Source: JADJNW01 sp964526645 (GTDB lineage Bacteria; Bacteroidota; Bacteroidia; Chitinophagales; Saprospiraceae). Taken from it: a stretch of 64,000 bases of DNA. This document shows positions 62,904-64,000 of this stretch, piece after piece. The number at the start of each line of letters is the position of its first letter. Position 1 is the stretch's first letter. The notes below the pieces were generated by a model, which did not search any database, was not told the origin of the DNA, and saw nothing but the letters and a program-made list of their open reading frames with translations. Made by a program: the position numbers and the translations under genes. Where the stretch lies: the NCBI GenBank assembly GCA_964526645.1, contig CAZGJN010000013.1, positions 1-64,000 on the forward strand. The letters run 5' to 3'.

Positions 62904-63839
62904 ATGGAAAGATTAGAAGAATTCAGGCTTTTTTATAATCAAACTATTTATCCGGAGTTGCTCCGAATGGAACGGCGGCGTTTGCGGCTCATCGGGCTTC
63001 TATTTGTCTCTTTTTTGCTGATCGTTGGTTTGGTGGCGCTGCAATTTTACCTCAATCTACTACTGACTGCCCTCCTACTGGCAATTCCAATCGTAGCTTA
63101 TAGCAGTTATTTGATTTATCAAATTCAGGAGTTTCGGCGCACATTCAAACCCAATGTGGTAGAATTGCTGCTGGATTTTATTGATGATGGCATCAATTTC
63201 GATACCAACCACCCGCTTTCCTACCATCCGGAGGAAGGCATTACCAAGGCACAATTTTTAGAAAGTGGCTTATTTGTAACCCCTGCACCCTATTATACCT
63301 CCGAAGATACCATTAAAGGCAGAATCGGGGAATTAGAATTCGAGTTATCAGAATTGAATGTCAAGGAGTTATCACCGATTCGCAACGACTTGGAAGAAGT
63401 ATTCAAGGGCGTTTTCCTGCATGCTACTTTCAAAGCAGATGTGGAAGGCAGAATGATAGTGCTGCCACGCGAGAAAAGGCAATTCACTACTCGCACCATC
63501 AAAGAATTTGTTTTCCGAAAAGGGAAAAATAAGGATGAGGAGATTTTGAATCCAACCTTCCGTGAGATTTTCATGACTTATGCTACCGATGATATGCACG
63601 TGGCAGGCGTTCTTACCGAGCCTTTGCAGGAAGCGCTTGTCCAAATTTACCAGGAAACAAGAAGAATGCTTTATTTTTCGTTTATTGACAAAGATTTTTA
63701 CATCGCTGTTGCAGAACCAAAAGACCTACTCGAACCTTTTATATTTTGGTCAAATCTAAGTTATGACCTCATCAAAGAATTTATGGAGGATATCAATTTG
63801 ATTTTGAGGTTAGTGCATGAATTTGACGAAAAGATTTAA
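62904..63839 (+). CDS. DUF3137 family membrane protein
   Basis: A 311-residue protein. A charged N-terminal helix (MERLEEFRLFYNQTIYPEL) is followed by two adjacent membrane helices (about 30 to 75) and a long soluble domain. The soluble domain has FKGVFLHATFKADVEGRMIVLP and ILNPTFREIF, the marks of DUF3137. I prefer the ATG at 62904 to the one at 62865, because a TAACTTTG box (62879..62886) lies between them. Function unknown. The next gene starts 41 bases later. Confidence 0.82.
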   Translation: MERLEEFRLFYNQTIYPELLRMERRRLRLIGLLFVSFLLIVGLVALQFYLNLLLTALLLAIPIVAYSSYLIYQIQEFRRTFKPNVVELLLDFIDDGINFDTNHPLSYHPEEGITKAQFLESGLFVTPAPYYTSEDTIKGRIGELEFELSELNVKELSPIRNDLEEVFKGVFLHATFKADVEGRMIVLPREKRQFTTRTIKEFVFRKGKNKDEEILNPTFREIFMTYATDDMHVAGVLTEPLQEALVQIYQETRRMLYFSFIDKDFYIAVAEPKDLLEPFIFWSNLSYDLIKEFMEDINLILRLVHEFDEKI

Positions 63840-63879
63840 CAAAAATCCTTAAAGTTAATCGCTTATACAAAATTTCACC

Positions 63880-64000
63880 ATGAAACGACTGTTATTAGTA
63901 CTTTTAGCACAAGTCTTTTTTTTCATCTGGGCATGGTCCCAGCCACCCACTGCCGAGGAAAATTCACTCCTTTGGGAAATCTCTGGTAAGGAACTCAAGC
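63880..64000 (+). CDS. TraB/GumN family protein, start only
   Basis: The 40 visible codons give a signal peptide (MKRLLLVLLAQVFFFIWAWS) and then ENSLLWEISGKELK. This is the typical opening of exported TraB/GumN-type proteins, in which it is followed by a conserved GTIH motif. The rest lies outside the window. The family function is unclear (putative protease-like or pheromone-shutdown relatives). Confidence 0.65.
   Translation, partial: MKRLLLVLLAQVFFFIWAWSQPPTAEENSLLWEISGKELK

Noticed and set aside
1..64000. CRISPR array, tRNA or rRNA genes
   Set aside because: No regularly spaced direct repeats and no tRNA or rRNA signature were seen by eye in the intergenic gaps; tRNAscan and Infernal runs would settle this.

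Overview
The window is a piece of a Bacteroidota chromosome, most probably from the Saprospiraceae/Chitinophagia side of the phylum. The evidence is a type IX secretion C-terminal sorting domain (10474..12036), PorD- and PorE-like T9SS proteins, many lipoproteins with Bacteroidota lipoboxes, a TonB receptor/DUF4249 pair, the bamD-rpoZ-coaBC-porD gene order, promoters of the TTG-N20-TAnnTTTG type, and a lack of Shine-Dalgarno sequences. No rRNA, tRNA or CRISPR array was recognised.

Region 1 (about 1..15930) is an accessory, visibly more A+T-rich island in which every gene lies on the + strand and neighbours are functionally unrelated. It holds unknown and FGE-like lipoproteins, a 5'-truncated merTP plus a GDCCVxC protein, a UDG-family protein, a trypsin-like lipoprotein, a small membrane protein broken by TGA, a decayed IS3-family element and a YitT protein. 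It continues with a Crp/Fnr regulator, MDR and SDR oxidoreductases, an intradiol dioxygenase-like/CPVC fusion, a T9SS-exported Asp-box protein, DoxX, YjbR-like and ECF sigma genes. Between several genes lie imperfect inverted repeats. One (1477..1548) has the nested-arm layout of an integron attC site, so part of the island may be, or descend from, a cassette array.

Region 2 (about 16033..34107, - strand) is a beta-1,3-glucan (laminarin-type) utilisation locus. It comprises a glycosidase fused to an outer-membrane beta-barrel, a lipoprotein with three repeated carbohydrate-binding-like domains, a GH16 lipoprotein, a GH149-like glucan phosphorylase, a GH30 lipoprotein, a GPH/MFS sugar symporter, two GH17 proteins without signal peptides, a collapsed copy of the binding repeat, and a Reg_prop/Y_Y_Y/HTH membrane regulator. 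No SusC/SusD pair is present. The gene set suggests depolymerisation at the cell surface, symporter uptake across the inner membrane, and phosphorolysis in the cytoplasm.

Region 3 (about 34500..64000) is ordinary core genome: a broken DUF6503-like gene, a class V aminotransferase, VWA and GlsB proteins, a YbhN-type membrane protein, recJ, a TonB receptor with a DUF4249 partner, an OmpA lipoprotein, an alpha/beta hydrolase and an M1 peptidase. These are followed by a Tsp/Prc protease, a K+-dependent membrane pyrophosphatase, an M16 peptidase, a PorE-like protein ending in SPOR rather than OmpA, purN, porD, coaBC, rpoZ, bamD, a DUF3137 protein and the start of a TraB/GumN gene. Two perfect bidirectional terminators separate convergent genes.
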